Shown here piece after piece: positions 8,696-17,600 of a stretch of DNA of 64,000 nucleotides (the stretch's first letter is position 1; each line of letters starts with the position of its first letter). The DNA is from Alkaliphilus pronyensis (GTDB lineage Bacteria; Bacillota; Clostridia; Peptostreptococcales; Natronincolaceae). The position numbers were made by a program, and so were the translations under genes. Location: positions 23,670-87,669 of the forward strand of contig NZ_WBZC01000026.1 in the NCBI RefSeq assembly GCF_009017275.1. Direction: 5' to 3'. The notes beneath the pieces are model-generated. The model saw only the letters and a program-made list of their open reading frames with translations, was not told where the DNA came from and searched no databases.

Positions 8696-11600
8696 TTATT
8701 GGTTAATTTTAATTCTAATTTCTGTTTCCTCTCCATAATGGGTTATTGTGTATATGTTATCTTCCTTTTCAACTATAGGGTTATCTCCTGCAATATCAAG
8801 GCTACTACTGCTAGAAATTTTTAACTGTTTCATACCCTTACTATTTAACTGAATTACTAGTGTTTCATTTTCCCACCTATAATTTACGGGGCTATTTACC
8901 ATAATAATATGTAGTGGGTTGCTGGTATCTTTACCGCCTATATTCAACTGTAGATCATTTACTATACCAACGTATAATCCATCCGCTACCTCATATTGAA
9001 TTAATGCATCTGTGTTTATACTTGAAGACTTGTACCTTTCTCCTAGTTCAAGCTTTACTCCACCTGTTCCAATGTATTCCCTTGCTAAATGCTTTGGTAC
9101 TCTACTGGTATCAGTAACAAGCTTTATGCTTTCTCCATCTATATAAACATCATAATCTGTATAAAAATTATTTATAAAGGTTTTTGCCATTTGATCTTCT
9201 GTTACAAAGGCATAGTTATATTTATACCTAATTTCTTGAGCAAAGCTTACCATGTTTTTTATAAGATTATTTCCTTTAGTACCCTCTTCCATTTTATATT
9301 CTATATGCTCAAAAAAGCTCAGAGGCACATCCATAGAAGCTAGGTTTGAGTAGGCTCCTCTAAAATACATGAAAAACGGAGCAGGCTCAAATAGTACCAA
9401 AGGTAGCTTTTCTTCTCCCTCCATCATTACAAATGGTAGGGGCCATAGATAATCATAGGCAAAGGTTGGGTCTGTAGGTGCATTAGGTACTTTAAACCCA
9501 AAGTTATACCATACATTATACTCCATTAAGTTCCTAAAGCTTTGGGTAGGTTCATCAATGTTTACTCTCCATGTATGTTGGTTAGTTCCAGTGTAGCCCC
9601 AAGGTAAACCAAGCTTTTGGTAGTTTTCCATATGTAATTCAATTTCTCTTTTTTCAAGCTCATTATCCTTATGACTATGGAAATAAATATGGGGTATCAC
9701 CGGAATAAAATTCTTTTTTGCATACTCTAAGCTTTCAGCCAGCTCCTTTTTATGAATAAAGTCCTCATGGGCTGTATCATAGGTTAGTGCAAAGCTTAAT
9801 TGACCAGTTGCTAAGTCCATTACTCCATCGTTATTATAATCAACTAAAAATGGTACTACGTTTTTTCCTGTATACATTAGATTTTCACCATAAATATTCT
9901 TTCTTTCGGTGGTTAGCTTACCGTCATAATAAAAGCTGTTTCCTGTTCCGATAACAATATGTATATAGCCACTACCATCACCAATGAGTATATCCATTTT
10001 TCCATCGTTGTTATAGTCACCTACATGGGGTGTAGCATATCTCTCAACTGGAATTGGCTTGCCTGCAAATATCAGCTGCTGAGGTGTATTAAATTGCAAG
10101 CCTTCTGACCCTTCAGTTCCTTCATAGATATATACCCTACCATTGCCATCACCTAACACTAAATCTGTAATATCATCTCCGTTTAAATCCTTGGCAAAAG
10201 GAGCTGAATCAGATGTCATTTCTATTTTTTCACCTGCTGTATCGTATAGAAATTCTGGTAAAGAAAACCCGTCTTCATTGTTTTTAAGTAAAAATACCTT
10301 ACCCTTTTTGCTACCAACAATTATATCCATAAGACCATCACCATTGTAATCTAAAAGGGTTGGCGCTGCATTCTCTCCTATTGAAATATCTCTACCCATA
10401 TTATATTTTAGGTAGCTTATGTCATCATATTGTGGCTCTTCATTTGTACCAATATTTTTTAGTAGACCGATTTTGCCATCATATGTACCCACTAGTAAAT
10501 CAGTTAACTCGTCACCATCCCAGTCAACAAAGTAGGGATAGGGTCTAAAGTTATTTGTGAATTTTTGATAATAGCTTTTATATTCTGGAAGCTTTCCAAA
10601 GGTTAAATAGTCATTATTTTTATCCATAATGAATCTACCATTTGAATAAAAGGAGGTCTCTTCTTCTCCTAAAAACACTGGAGTTTTATTATCCTTTTGG
10701 TTCAAATGATATGTTATTGTACTGTGCCATTGTCCCCACTCATATGACCCCCTAACTAAAGAGAAGGTTGGAACCTGGTGAAAATTCTTTAAATAATCAA
10801 TCCAGCTAATCATGTCCTTATTTCCAATAGAGCTTAGCACCTCATAATGGTTTTGCCACGCCATAGCTGGGCGACCATATGGCCCCATAACCTTTTTCAT
10901 GGAAAAGCCATATTTATCTTTAGTTATAGTCGAAACCAGTTCATTTAAAAATTGCCAGTTTCCTGCTGCATAGAAAAATTGAAAGTATTCATTCTCTTCG
11001 CCTCTATGTTGAAAATCAAAGGATGTTATATATTTTGTAAAGTTGGGTAAAAACTCAGACAAAACCATTACTAGCCCTTTGTTATATGAATTTACTGTAA
11101 ACAAGGCTTCTTTTCCTTGAGCTATCACAGCCTCAGCAGTGTTTACCTTTAAGCCATTAACCTTCAAAGGTTTCCTAGCATAAGCCCTATAGTCAGCTTC
11201 AAATGCCTTTGCCACCTTTTGAATGCCCTGAAAATCCTTTCCTGTATCTGGATAGCTTAAGGCTTTATCCATTATATCGACTGACTTTCCCCCTTCAACA
11301 CCTGTAAAGGCTGTGGGAAAACTATTAATTATGGTATGGTCCATAATTAGCCTACCACCATTATTTACATAGGATACTAGTTCCTTAACAATTTCTTCTT
11401 CAAGATTATTACCTTCACTTATATGTAGATAAGCTCCATCGTATTGTTGTAAGCTGCTGGTGTTAAACTGGTCTATACTAGTTGCTTTTACATTGCTTCC
11501 AATAACTAAGTTTTGACTCATTTGCTGGTATAATGGTAAATATCCTTCATCATCATATAGAATTAGAAGATTAACCCCATATTTCGACTTATTGCTGTTT

Positions 11601-11704
11601 TCCTCATTAGTAATGGCTGAAGCCTCAATCCCAATAGATGCTGCAGAAATAAGCAAAGCTAAAACAAGTGGAACTATAGTTGCGTGAGCTATTTTTTTAA
11701 ACAA
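8696..11704 (-). CDS. Large exported FG-GAP (VCBS-like) repeat protein of unknown function
   Basis: The 1002-residue protein has a signal peptide (about 1-29) and an N-terminal alpha/beta region (about 43-240, starting VNLLILYDDEG) resembling a class I glutamine-amidotransferase-like fold. Between residues 394 and 640 it has five FG-GAP-type blades with calcium-loop motifs: DWDGDELTD, DYNGDGLMD, DLNGDDITD, DYNNDGKMD and DYNNDGVMD. The stretch after the propeller (FIPVIPHIYFHSHKDNELE) and the part before it could be two halves of one catalytic-type domain interrupted by the propeller. I find no certain catalytic motif. It resembles DUF2194-type predicted carbohydrate-active proteins, but that is tentative. 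It is divergent from the diguanylate cyclase gene. Confidence 0.6.
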   Translation of the reverse strand: MFKKIAHATIVPLVLALLISAASIGIEASAITNEENSNKSKYGVNLLILYDDEGYLPLYQQMSQNLVIGSNVKATSIDQFNTSSLQQYDGAYLHISEGNNLEEEIVKELVSYVNNGGRLIMDHTIINSFPTAFTGVEGGKSVDIMDKALSYPDTGKDFQGIQKVAKAFEADYRAYARKPLKVNGLKVNTAEAVIAQGKEALFTVNSYNKGLVMVLSEFLPNFTKYITSFDFQHRGEENEYFQFFYAAGNWQFLNELVSTITKDKYGFSMKKVMGPYGRPAMAWQNHYEVLSSIGNKDMISWIDYLKNFHQVPTFSLVRGSYEWGQWHSTITYHLNQKDNKTPVFLGEEETSFYSNGRFIMDKNNDYLTFGKLPEYKSYYQKFTNNFRPYPYFVDWDGDELTDLLVGTYDGKIGLLKNIGTNEEPQYDDISYLKYNMGRDISIGENAAPTLLDYNGDGLMDIIVGSKKGKVFLLKNNEDGFSLPEFLYDTAGEKIEMTSDSAPFAKDLNGDDITDLVLGDGNGRVYIYEGTEGSEGLQFNTPQQLIFAGKPIPVERYATPHVGDYNNDGKMDILIGDGSGYIHIVIGTGNSFYYDGKLTTERKNIYGENLMYTGKNVVPFLVDYNNDGVMDLATGQLSFALTYDTAHEDFIHKKELAESLEYAKKNFIPVIPHIYFHSHKDNELEKREIELHMENYQKLGLPWGYTGTNQHTWRVNIDEPTQSFRNLMEYNVWYNFGFKVPNAPTDPTFAYDYLWPLPFVMMEGEEKLPLVLFEPAPFFMYFRGAYSNLASMDVPLSFFEHIEYKMEEGTKGNNLIKNMVSFAQEIRYKYNYAFVTEDQMAKTFINNFYTDYDVYIDGESIKLVTDTSRVPKHLAREYIGTGGVKLELGERYKSSSINTDALIQYEVADGLYVGIVNDLQLNIGGKDTSNPLHIIMVNSPVNYRWENETLVIQLNSKGMKQLKISSSSSLDIAGDNPIVEKEDNIYTITHYGEETEIRIKINQ

Positions 11705-11781
11705 GATGCTACCTCCTTAAATGTAATTATTATCAATTATACCATAGATTTCTTTAACCATAAATCATTGAAATGTTTTAT

Positions 11782-11900
11782 CTCAGCGGCGCTACAACAC
11801 TCCTGCTTCTTAAGCGGGAGATAAGTGTCGACAAGCTAGAAAGTAAGCGGAACTAGAGTTCAGATGGAGTTGAAACTCCATCTGAACTAAGTTTTCTTTA
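11782..11900. mobile_element. Palindromic element, possible IS200/IS605-type end or MITE relic
   Basis: Between two divergent genes, where no terminator is needed, lie two strong hairpins. CTCCTGCTT (11800-11808) pairs with AAGCGGGAG (11812-11820). A 15-bp perfect stem (11857-11871 with 11874-11888) is followed by AAGTTTTCTTTA. Parts recur elsewhere: CTCAGCGGCG (11782-11791) again at 21803, and a deletion version of the 3' half at about 26049-26083 with a 20-nt identical tail. Such foldback ends are typical of IS200/IS605 and TnpB-linked elements. No transposase is present here. The stem could also be a structured RNA. Confidence 0.35.
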
Positions 11901-11955
11901 CAATAGCAGGGATTGGTTTTCTTTATATTGCCATATGTTTATGGTAAATAATAGG

Positions 11956-11984
11956 TTGTATTAAATTGTCGAAATTGATATAAT
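11956..11984 (+). promoter_or_regulatory. Promoter for the diguanylate cyclase gene
   Basis: TTGTAT (11956-11961), a 17-nt spacer and TATAAT (11979-11984) with an extended TGA before the -10 box lie about 35 nt upstream of the AGGAGG site. Confidence 0.6.
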
Positions 11985-12020
11985 TTTCTTAAAGGACGTT
12001 CTATTTTCAGGAGGTTTTCT

Positions 12021-13181
12021 GTGGAAGGAAAAAAAGATTTTAAAAAATCTGAAAGAGAAATTAAATATGAGTATATTATTGAGGAGGGAGAAAAAACCAG
12101 AAAGCTAGGTAGGTTTGTGGTTTTAATAGGAATTGTAATAATGCTAATAGCCCTGTATTCGGATGCTAATATAATACACTATCCTTCAATAATCTACAGA
12201 GGAAGAATAGCCCTTATAACTGTATTTGCTACCTACATTGTATTTACCCTTACCCCTTATGCCGAAAGCCCCCGGAGAGTTATTAGATATTATAGCTACT
12301 GTCTTATAATGGCCATGTCTTTTGCTGTGTTTTTTAACCTAGTTACCTTTCAAGCCTATAATGGTATATTTGATTTTAGAGGCCCCCAGCTATTATTGGC
12401 CTTTAGTGTTTTTATAGTATTTTTCTCATTAGGTGCTAAGGAAAAGGTAATCAAAATTGTTCTTTTTCCCATAGGCTTTATGATTATTTACTTATTGTTA
12501 TTTAAAGAAATGAATCCATATGAGTGGACAAAGTTCTTTAACTCCTTTGTTACTATTTTAATGGTTTGTTTATATCATAGGCATTGTATAAAAAGGGAGT
12601 ACGGAGAATATAAGTCTAGAAAAATATCTCAATATAATATGCTTAAGCTTAAGCAAGAATTAGAAAACAAAAAAAATCAAGAGGAAAGTCTGCAGGTTAA
12701 AGCTAATCTTGACCCGCTTACAGGAGTACTTAGTAGGAGATCTGGATTAGAGGAGCTGGAGAAGATTTTTAATTTAGCAGCTAATGAAGAAAAGCCCCTA
12801 AGTATATGCTATATTGATTTAGATGGACTAAAAAGCATAAATGATGCCTATGGACATTCCGAAGGTGATCGTTATATTAAAATAGCTGTGGAAATAATAC
12901 AAAAACAATTAAGGGATGGAGACCTATTAGCCAGAATAGGGGGAGATGAGTTCATTATCGGTTTATATAATACCCCTCCCCATGTTGCTGAAAAAATATG
13001 GAATCGTATTAAGGGTGGTTTTGATAGCTTCAATAGGCAGGAAATTATTTATTATAAGGTTAGTGCCAGTCATGGTATAGTAACCTATTATAAGGAAAAT
13101 TACTCTAGTTTACATGAACTATTAGAAAGTGCAGATAACAAAATGTATAACGAAAAAAAGAGAAAGAAAATGTATAAGTAA
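12021..13181 (+). CDS. Membrane diguanylate cyclase (GGDEF)
   Basis: The start is GTG, fixed by a perfect AGGAGG at 12009-12014. The 386-residue protein has about five or six hydrophobic segments between residues 30 and 190. A short coiled coil (about 205-230) links them to a GGDEF domain (about 233-385). The catalytic signature is an intact GGDEF (in ARIGGDEFIIG). RDGD lies just upstream at the usual position of the RxxD inhibitory I-site, which suggests feedback control by cyclic di-GMP. It should make cyclic di-GMP from GTP at the membrane. The N-terminal part matches no sensor domain I can name. Confidence 0.88.
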   Translation: MEGKKDFKKSEREIKYEYIIEEGEKTRKLGRFVVLIGIVIMLIALYSDANIIHYPSIIYRGRIALITVFATYIVFTLTPYAESPRRVIRYYSYCLIMAMSFAVFFNLVTFQAYNGIFDFRGPQLLLAFSVFIVFFSLGAKEKVIKIVLFPIGFMIIYLLLFKEMNPYEWTKFFNSFVTILMVCLYHRHCIKREYGEYKSRKISQYNMLKLKQELENKKNQEESLQVKANLDPLTGVLSRRSGLEELEKIFNLAANEEKPLSICYIDLDGLKSINDAYGHSEGDRYIKIAVEIIQKQLRDGDLLARIGGDEFIIGLYNTPPHVAEKIWNRIKGGFDSFNRQEIIYYKVSASHGIVTYYKENYSSLHELLESADNKMYNEKKRKKMYK

Positions 13182-13192
13182 ATAGATAGATA

Positions 13193-13340
13193 AATTAAAA
13201 TTAAAATTAAAAATTAAAAGTGAAAAATTAAAAATGCAAATAATAATTGAAAATGGAAAACTAAAAGTTAAGAATTAAGAGTTAAGAGTTAAGAGAAAAC
13301 GTTGAATGAAAAAGATTAAAAGAAAAAATCAAAAATAAAG
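13193..13340 (+). repeat. Heptameric purine-rich intergenic repeat, copy 3
   Basis: The spacer between two convergent genes is built of 7-nt units such as AAATTAA, GAAAATG, AATTAAG and AGTTAAG on the plus strand, as at the other repeat sites. Confidence 0.6.
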
Positions 13341-13356
13341 CACTAAATTAAAAGCA

Positions 13357-13728
13357 TTAATCTATTTGTACATTGGCTACATTCTTTCCCCCTTGTACTG
13401 CTTGTACATTAACGCTTTTATCGGGATACTTCTCCTTAAGCTCCTTAGCCAAGTCATTAGCTAAAGTATCTATCTCACTTTGCTGTATACCCTCCTTAAT
13501 TATCATCGTTCCAACAACTAAATTATCCTCTTGAATATAAACCCTGCCTCCCTGTACCTGTTCCTTCTCTAAAACCTCTTCTGTAGAATCTACATCAACA
13601 TTTTCATCATATTCCTTTTCAGAGGTCTCAGGCTCTTGCTGTGGTGCCTCCTCAGTTTGGCATCCAACTGTAAATACCATTAAAACTGTTAATATTAAAA
13701 TTACTACTAACATCCTTTTATATCCCAT
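13357..13728 (-). CDS. Small lipoprotein of unknown function
   Basis: The 123-residue protein has a lipoprotein signal peptide with lipobox VGC (cysteine at about 23). An acidic Glu/Asp-rich linker follows (residues 24-60), then a compact C-terminal alpha/beta domain (VYIQEDNLVVGTMIIKEG...). The C-terminal part is loosely similar to the YhcN/YlaJ sporulation lipoprotein style, but I cannot confirm this. It should be anchored to the outer face of the membrane. It is flanked by unrelated genes. Confidence 0.65.
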   Translation of the reverse strand: MGYKRMLVVILILTVLMVFTVGCQTEEAPQQEPETSEKEYDENVDVDSTEEVLEKEQVQGGRVYIQEDNLVVGTMIIKEGIQQSEIDTLANDLAKELKEKYPDKSVNVQAVQGGKNVANVQID

Positions 13729-13892
13729 TTACTGTAGCCTCCAATATAAATATTTAATTATTATAAGTATTTGTAGCTAACTTAATTTGTATACACATTA
13801 CTTAGTTGAGGTTTGACTAATAGCTTGGTTATTTTGCTTTTAATGGGGTATAAATATATTATAAAAATAAGTTGTGAATTTGGAGGTGTAAT

Positions 13893-14198
13893 ATGATTAG
13901 ATTTAAAACAAAGGATGAGATATTAAATCTATATGTTAGTAGATATCCAGAGCTGGATGCCTTCGCTTTAGCACAGCTGGAGAGGGAATATGAACACTAT
14001 CTAAAACTCTTAAAGGATTGTAGCACAAAGGAAGAAGCTAATATAGTTTTTGATAGGGAAATTGAAATAAACGAAGGAAGATTTAGAAGAAATAAAGATA
14101 TTAAAGGAGTTGAATCATCACCCTGTAAAGACTTTTATCAGATACTTGCAAATTATGGTATGATAGTATTTTTTAGAGATAACATTTTAAAGGAATAG
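13893..14198 (+). CDS. Hypothetical protein
   Basis: The 101-residue charged, mainly helical protein has no membrane segment or motif I recognise. Its ATG follows TGGAGGTG at a good distance. It probably forms a two-gene unit with the small zinc-ribbon-like gene 17 nt downstream. Confidence 0.6.
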   Translation: MIRFKTKDEILNLYVSRYPELDAFALAQLEREYEHYLKLLKDCSTKEEANIVFDREIEINEGRFRRNKDIKGVESSPCKDFYQILANYGMIVFFRDNILKE

Positions 14199-14215
14199 TA
14201 CAAAGGAGTGATATT

Positions 14216-14410
14216 ATGGCTGAAGAAATTAAGAAATGTAAATCATGTAAAAAAGAGTTTAATATTTCTGATGTTAAGGAGAACAAAAGTCTTTTCAAAA
14301 CATTTTTTTCTAACCTAGTAAAATCAAATGATTACGACAAAAAAAATGAAGCTACTGATTACTGTCCCGAGTGCTTGATTGAAGATGCTAACAATCAAAT
14401 AAGACAATAA
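14216..14410 (+). CDS. Small zinc-ribbon-like protein
   Basis: The 64-residue protein has two Cys pairs, C-K-S-C near residue 8 and C-P-E-C near 52, with a Lys/Asn-rich helix-like stretch between. This is the arrangement of a treble-clef or zinc-ribbon minidomain. The AAAGGAGTG site supports the start. It follows the 101-residue hypothetical gene. Function unknown. Confidence 0.6.
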   Translation: MAEEIKKCKSCKKEFNISDVKENKSLFKTFFSNLVKSNDYDKKNEATDYCPECLIEDANNQIRQ

Positions 14411-14429
14411 ATAAAGCAATAGACATGGG

Positions 14430-14457
14430 CTGAAGCTGATATTGAATCAAGCTTCAG
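14430..14457. terminator. Terminator between convergent genes
   Basis: CTGAAGCT (14430-14437) pairs with AGCTTCAG (14450-14457) and is followed by TCTTTTGC on the plus strand. Outer bases GCAATAG and CTATTGC (14415-14421 and 14463-14469) extend the stem. Confidence 0.65.
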
Positions 14458-14464
14458 TCTTTTG

Positions 14465-14773
14465 CTATTGCCTTTTATATAATATACTTCCATGCTTATC
14501 AATATGTTCTTTAAGTTCAAGGTTTTCTAAGGTTTCATAGTGTATAATGTCAAAATAATATGGCAAAGGAAGAATTTCATTTAGTTCAACTCTTATATTA
14601 TTTAGAATTACTTCTGAAATGTCGGGTCCATAAATAGCAATATCAATATCTGACCCATTCTTGTAATTACCCATGCTTCGGCTTCCAAAAATTACAACCC
14701 TTTCAACTTCTTTATTGTTTATTAATGTGTTTAGTATTATATCTAAACTTTTCGGTGAAATTCCAAAGCTCAT
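14465..14773 (-). CDS. MNT-type nucleotidyltransferase antitoxin (pair 1)
   Basis: The 102-residue minimal nucleotidyltransferase carries the motif GS-x10-D-x-D exactly (GSRSMGNYKNGSDID). MntA-type antitoxins use this motif to attach AMP residues to the partner HEPN toxin. Its start overlaps the end of the upstream HEPN gene by 4 nt, so the two are translationally coupled. The homologous H. influenzae HI0073/HI0074 pair is the structural prototype. A second pair in this window, at 40561-41276, has the same gene order. Confidence 0.85.
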   Translation of the reverse strand: MSFGISPKSLDIILNTLINNKEVERVVIFGSRSMGNYKNGSDIDIAIYGPDISEVILNNIRVELNEILPLPYYFDIIHYETLENLELKEHIDKHGSILYKRQ

Positions 14774-15168
14774 ATTATCTCTCCTAAAAAATTATATACT
14801 TGAGTTATTGCATTATAATACTCTTCGTCAATCTTTTTTATAGCGAAATTAAAACGTTCCTCATTATATGTATGTGCTAAAATATTTCTCTTCTCCAGCA
14901 TATCCATCCATACATCTCCATCTATAATAATCTCATAATGAAAGGCTGCTTTAATAACATCTCTTGGAAACTTAGCATCTATCTCCTTTGATTCTAGGTA
15001 ATCCTTTAATGTTTTCCATGCTAGTTCAAATGTATATTCAAACCTTTGAATCAAGCCTTCTTTTTCCAATGTGCTTAGCTTTTCGATATCTACTACTGCA
15101 GCCTGAAACTTTCGATATGCTTTGTCAAAGTTTTCAAACCTTTGTCGCCATCTTATTTCTTTATTCAT
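14770..15168 (-). CDS. HEPN protein, HI0074 family toxin (pair 1)
   Basis: The 132-residue all-helical protein belongs to the 'nucleotidyltransferase substrate-binding' (HI0074) group. Its HEPN motif reads R-N-I-L-A-H-T-Y, which fits R-x4-H-x-Y. In HepT-type toxins this motif holds the RNase residues and the tyrosine that the MNT partner modifies. GGGGAGG precedes the ATG. It lies just downstream of the SEC-C protein gene on the same strand (36-nt gap), so a shared transcript is possible. Confidence 0.85.
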   Translation of the reverse strand: MNKEIRWRQRFENFDKAYRKFQAAVVDIEKLSTLEKEGLIQRFEYTFELAWKTLKDYLESKEIDAKFPRDVIKAAFHYEIIIDGDVWMDMLEKRNILAHTYNEERFNFAIKKIDEEYYNAITQVYNFLGEII

Positions 15169-15204
15169 TTTATCCTCCCCATAATATATTATTAAGCTAT
15201 ATTT

Positions 15205-17469
15205 TTACTTATTATAGACTAGTTTTAACCAAGAAATAGCACCCCAGGTTTTTTCCCAAGCCTTTTTTCCGTAGGCGGCATAGGTAATTGCTTCTTCTTT
15301 ACTGCCAGAGGATACATACTGTGGTAGTGTTTTAGGTATAGATTTAATTCCTAATAGATAATCTACTACATATTTATTACTGTCAATAGCCTTTTCAAGT
15401 AATTGCTCTGACTTTGCATTTGCCCCCTTAGTAGCTAAGGATAACAATGCCCTGTTAAATAGCCAATCACATGATTCTTCATAATATTTTCCAATAAGCT
15501 TATGAGCCTCTTTATATCTGCCATTTTCTATTAAGCTTGGCACCAGTAAATATCTAACCCCTTGGTTGTCATTAGGGTTTAGATCCAACATAGTATACAT
15601 ATTGTCAATAGCTTCTGTTGTACTGCCCTTTTCTATAAAACATTGTACAAATCCCATATTAGCCCTCATAAAGGGACGGGTTTCAAGTAGACCCCAGAAA
15701 TGCCCCATATTCTCTTCAAAGTATGCTGTCCCCTTCGATTTAACAAAAACATCTAAGGCCTTTACATATAATGCTATCTTATGATCTATATTATTTGCGT
15801 CGTACTCTGCCAGAAGATTATATGCATCTACACAATTATTATCAAGCTTTAATGCCCTATTGGCAAGCTTTATTATTTCACTTTTGCTATTACTTTCCCA
15901 TGCCGAATATATTAATTCTTGTGCTTCTTCTTCATTAGACAGCTTGTCCTTATTTTCTTCTAGCATACCATTTTGCAGTAAATCAGTTAAAAAATCGTTA
16001 GCCTCTTCTATTGACTTAAAATCTTGCTTCTGTAATATTTCACTAATAGCTAACATATTTTTCTCAGTCATAGGCTTATTTATGCTGTTTGGTGATGTCT
16101 TTAGCATTTCTTGTGGAGTAAGCTGTTTCTCATATGAGTCTATTGTATTGTAGATAAAATCCATAATTTTTCTACTATTATTGGAAAGTGTACTATAGCT
16201 AACTCCATACTTTTTAGCTATATCCTTTTGTGTAGGTTGATATTCTCCCCAGAAATCATCTAGGGTAATATGCTCAAGTACAGAAGCCCAGCTTCCACTC
16301 TTTTTAATTACGGGATTCATTTCGCAGGTATATAGATACCATAAACTTAATGCTTTTTCTATATCATAAATGAAGAGCTTCCCTTTAGTACCTTCAACAA
16401 ACAATAGTGCTTCTTTACTGTAGGTTTCATTTTCAAAGGGAATAACATCTAAACCACCAGAGGACAAATACCCTTCTCCATAAATTAATTCTTTAACCAG
16501 CTCTATTTCCTGGGATAGCTTAACATCACTAAACTCCTTATCTAGCTGACCTTTACATAATTTATCTATAAATTTCTTTAACTTTTTTTCCATTTTAGAA
16601 TCATAACTAGCCTGTAGCGGACTCTTTCTATCTAATAAACGGTGGGGCTTGCTAAGAAATTTTTTTACTAATAACTCTGCATAGAAGGAGTCTTCATCAA
16701 AGTAATCATTATCTAGGGAATCCTCATCCAAATAATTGTCATTTTCATCAGCCAGTCCTTCTAAAAGAGTTTCTATAAAAACATGTCCCTCAGACTTTAA
16801 GAAATCTCCCCAATCCTTATATTCACCCCCCAATGCTTCCAATAAGTTTCTTTTGCCTTTTATTTCATCTATGAAGCCCGTCATATCATGTTCATCAAAT
16901 ATAAGACAGCCATTTAAATACTCGTACCATGACTCTATTGGTAGTAATCTTCCTAAGTGAATATCTTTTATATTTATATCCTCCAAGGTGGTGTATATTC
17001 TAACAATCTTCTCCTCTTGCGCTAGTAAATCTATTAGAATTAGGCCATCATCACCATAAAAATCCTTAACTTCATATACACTTATATATCTTTCTCGCCA
17101 ACTATGGATGTTTCTCAGGACTCTATCCTTAATGGCTTTATTTTTAGCATTTAAATATAGGTCAAATAAAGTCATTTCATCCTTAATTGGATAATCAAAT
17201 ACAATTAAATCCAATGTAAAGTCATAAAGCTTATCTACAATAGTCTTTTTATCAATATCTGTTTTACTTGCTAATTCTCCTAAAGCCTTGTCCACCAATA
17301 GCTTATTTGCCATAACAAATTGATAGAAGTCACTTCTTATTTCATCAGCATCAGTTTTCATAATAACATTAGGATTCATCACTATTAAGTTGTTATTTTT
17401 TCCGCAGCATCGTTTGTGTTTTTTTCCACTACCACACTGACAAAGCTCATTTCTTCCTTGCTTAAACAT
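15205..17469 (-). CDS. SEC-C / HTH / TPR protein
   Basis: The 754-residue protein opens with a SEC-C zinc motif (C10-x-C12-x8-C21-C22, in LCQCGSGKKHKRCC). The region 30-400 is helical and acidic, with no family I recognise. Residues 412-440 (TQKDIAKKYGVSYSTLSNN) look like a helix-turn-helix. Residues of about 515-700 form TPR-like repeats (SKSEIIKLANRALKLDNNC and similar). SEC-C plus TPR proteins are often regulatory or chaperone-like adaptors. Placement directly upstream of the HEPN/MNT pair is notable, though a functional link is inference only. An AAGGAGTG site supports the start. Confidence 0.6.
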   Translation of the reverse strand: MFKQGRNELCQCGSGKKHKRCCGKNNNLIVMNPNVIMKTDADEIRSDFYQFVMANKLLVDKALGELASKTDIDKKTIVDKLYDFTLDLIVFDYPIKDEMTLFDLYLNAKNKAIKDRVLRNIHSWRERYISVYEVKDFYGDDGLILIDLLAQEEKIVRIYTTLEDINIKDIHLGRLLPIESWYEYLNGCLIFDEHDMTGFIDEIKGKRNLLEALGGEYKDWGDFLKSEGHVFIETLLEGLADENDNYLDEDSLDNDYFDEDSFYAELLVKKFLSKPHRLLDRKSPLQASYDSKMEKKLKKFIDKLCKGQLDKEFSDVKLSQEIELVKELIYGEGYLSSGGLDVIPFENETYSKEALLFVEGTKGKLFIYDIEKALSLWYLYTCEMNPVIKKSGSWASVLEHITLDDFWGEYQPTQKDIAKKYGVSYSTLSNNSRKIMDFIYNTIDSYEKQLTPQEMLKTSPNSINKPMTEKNMLAISEILQKQDFKSIEEANDFLTDLLQNGMLEENKDKLSNEEEAQELIYSAWESNSKSEIIKLANRALKLDNNCVDAYNLLAEYDANNIDHKIALYVKALDVFVKSKGTAYFEENMGHFWGLLETRPFMRANMGFVQCFIEKGSTTEAIDNMYTMLDLNPNDNQGVRYLLVPSLIENGRYKEAHKLIGKYYEESCDWLFNRALLSLATKGANAKSEQLLEKAIDSNKYVVDYLLGIKSIPKTLPQYVSSGSKEEAITYAAYGKKAWEKTWGAISWLKLVYNK

Positions 17470-17553
17470 GGTTTTGGCACTCCTTAATTGGTCTTACCGA
17501 GTTTTACTATATTATATAATATATAATTTTTTTCATCAAATAAAAACGAATAA

Positions 17554-17582
17554 ACCCCATAAGCCTATTGTACTTATGGGGT
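17554..17582 (-). terminator. Rho-independent terminator of the TolC-like gene
   Basis: ACCCCATAAG (17554-17563) pairs with CTTATGGGGT (17573-17582) around a 9-nt loop. On the minus strand it is followed by TTATTCGTTTTTATTTG. Confidence 0.8.
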
Positions 17583-17600
17583 AAAAATTAGCTATGTACT

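Noticed and set aside
10143..10548. Plus-strand ORFs inside the FG-GAP gene
   Set aside because: Antisense shadows of the repeat region, without ribosome sites.
11782..11888. Cyclic di-GMP riboswitch upstream of the GGDEF gene
   Set aside because: The conserved GEMM core sequences are absent; the structure is two separate simple hairpins, and related fragments occur next to unrelated genes.
14465..15168. Functional tRNA nucleotidyltransferase pair
   Set aside because: The protein is too short and the motifs fit the MNT/HEPN pair.
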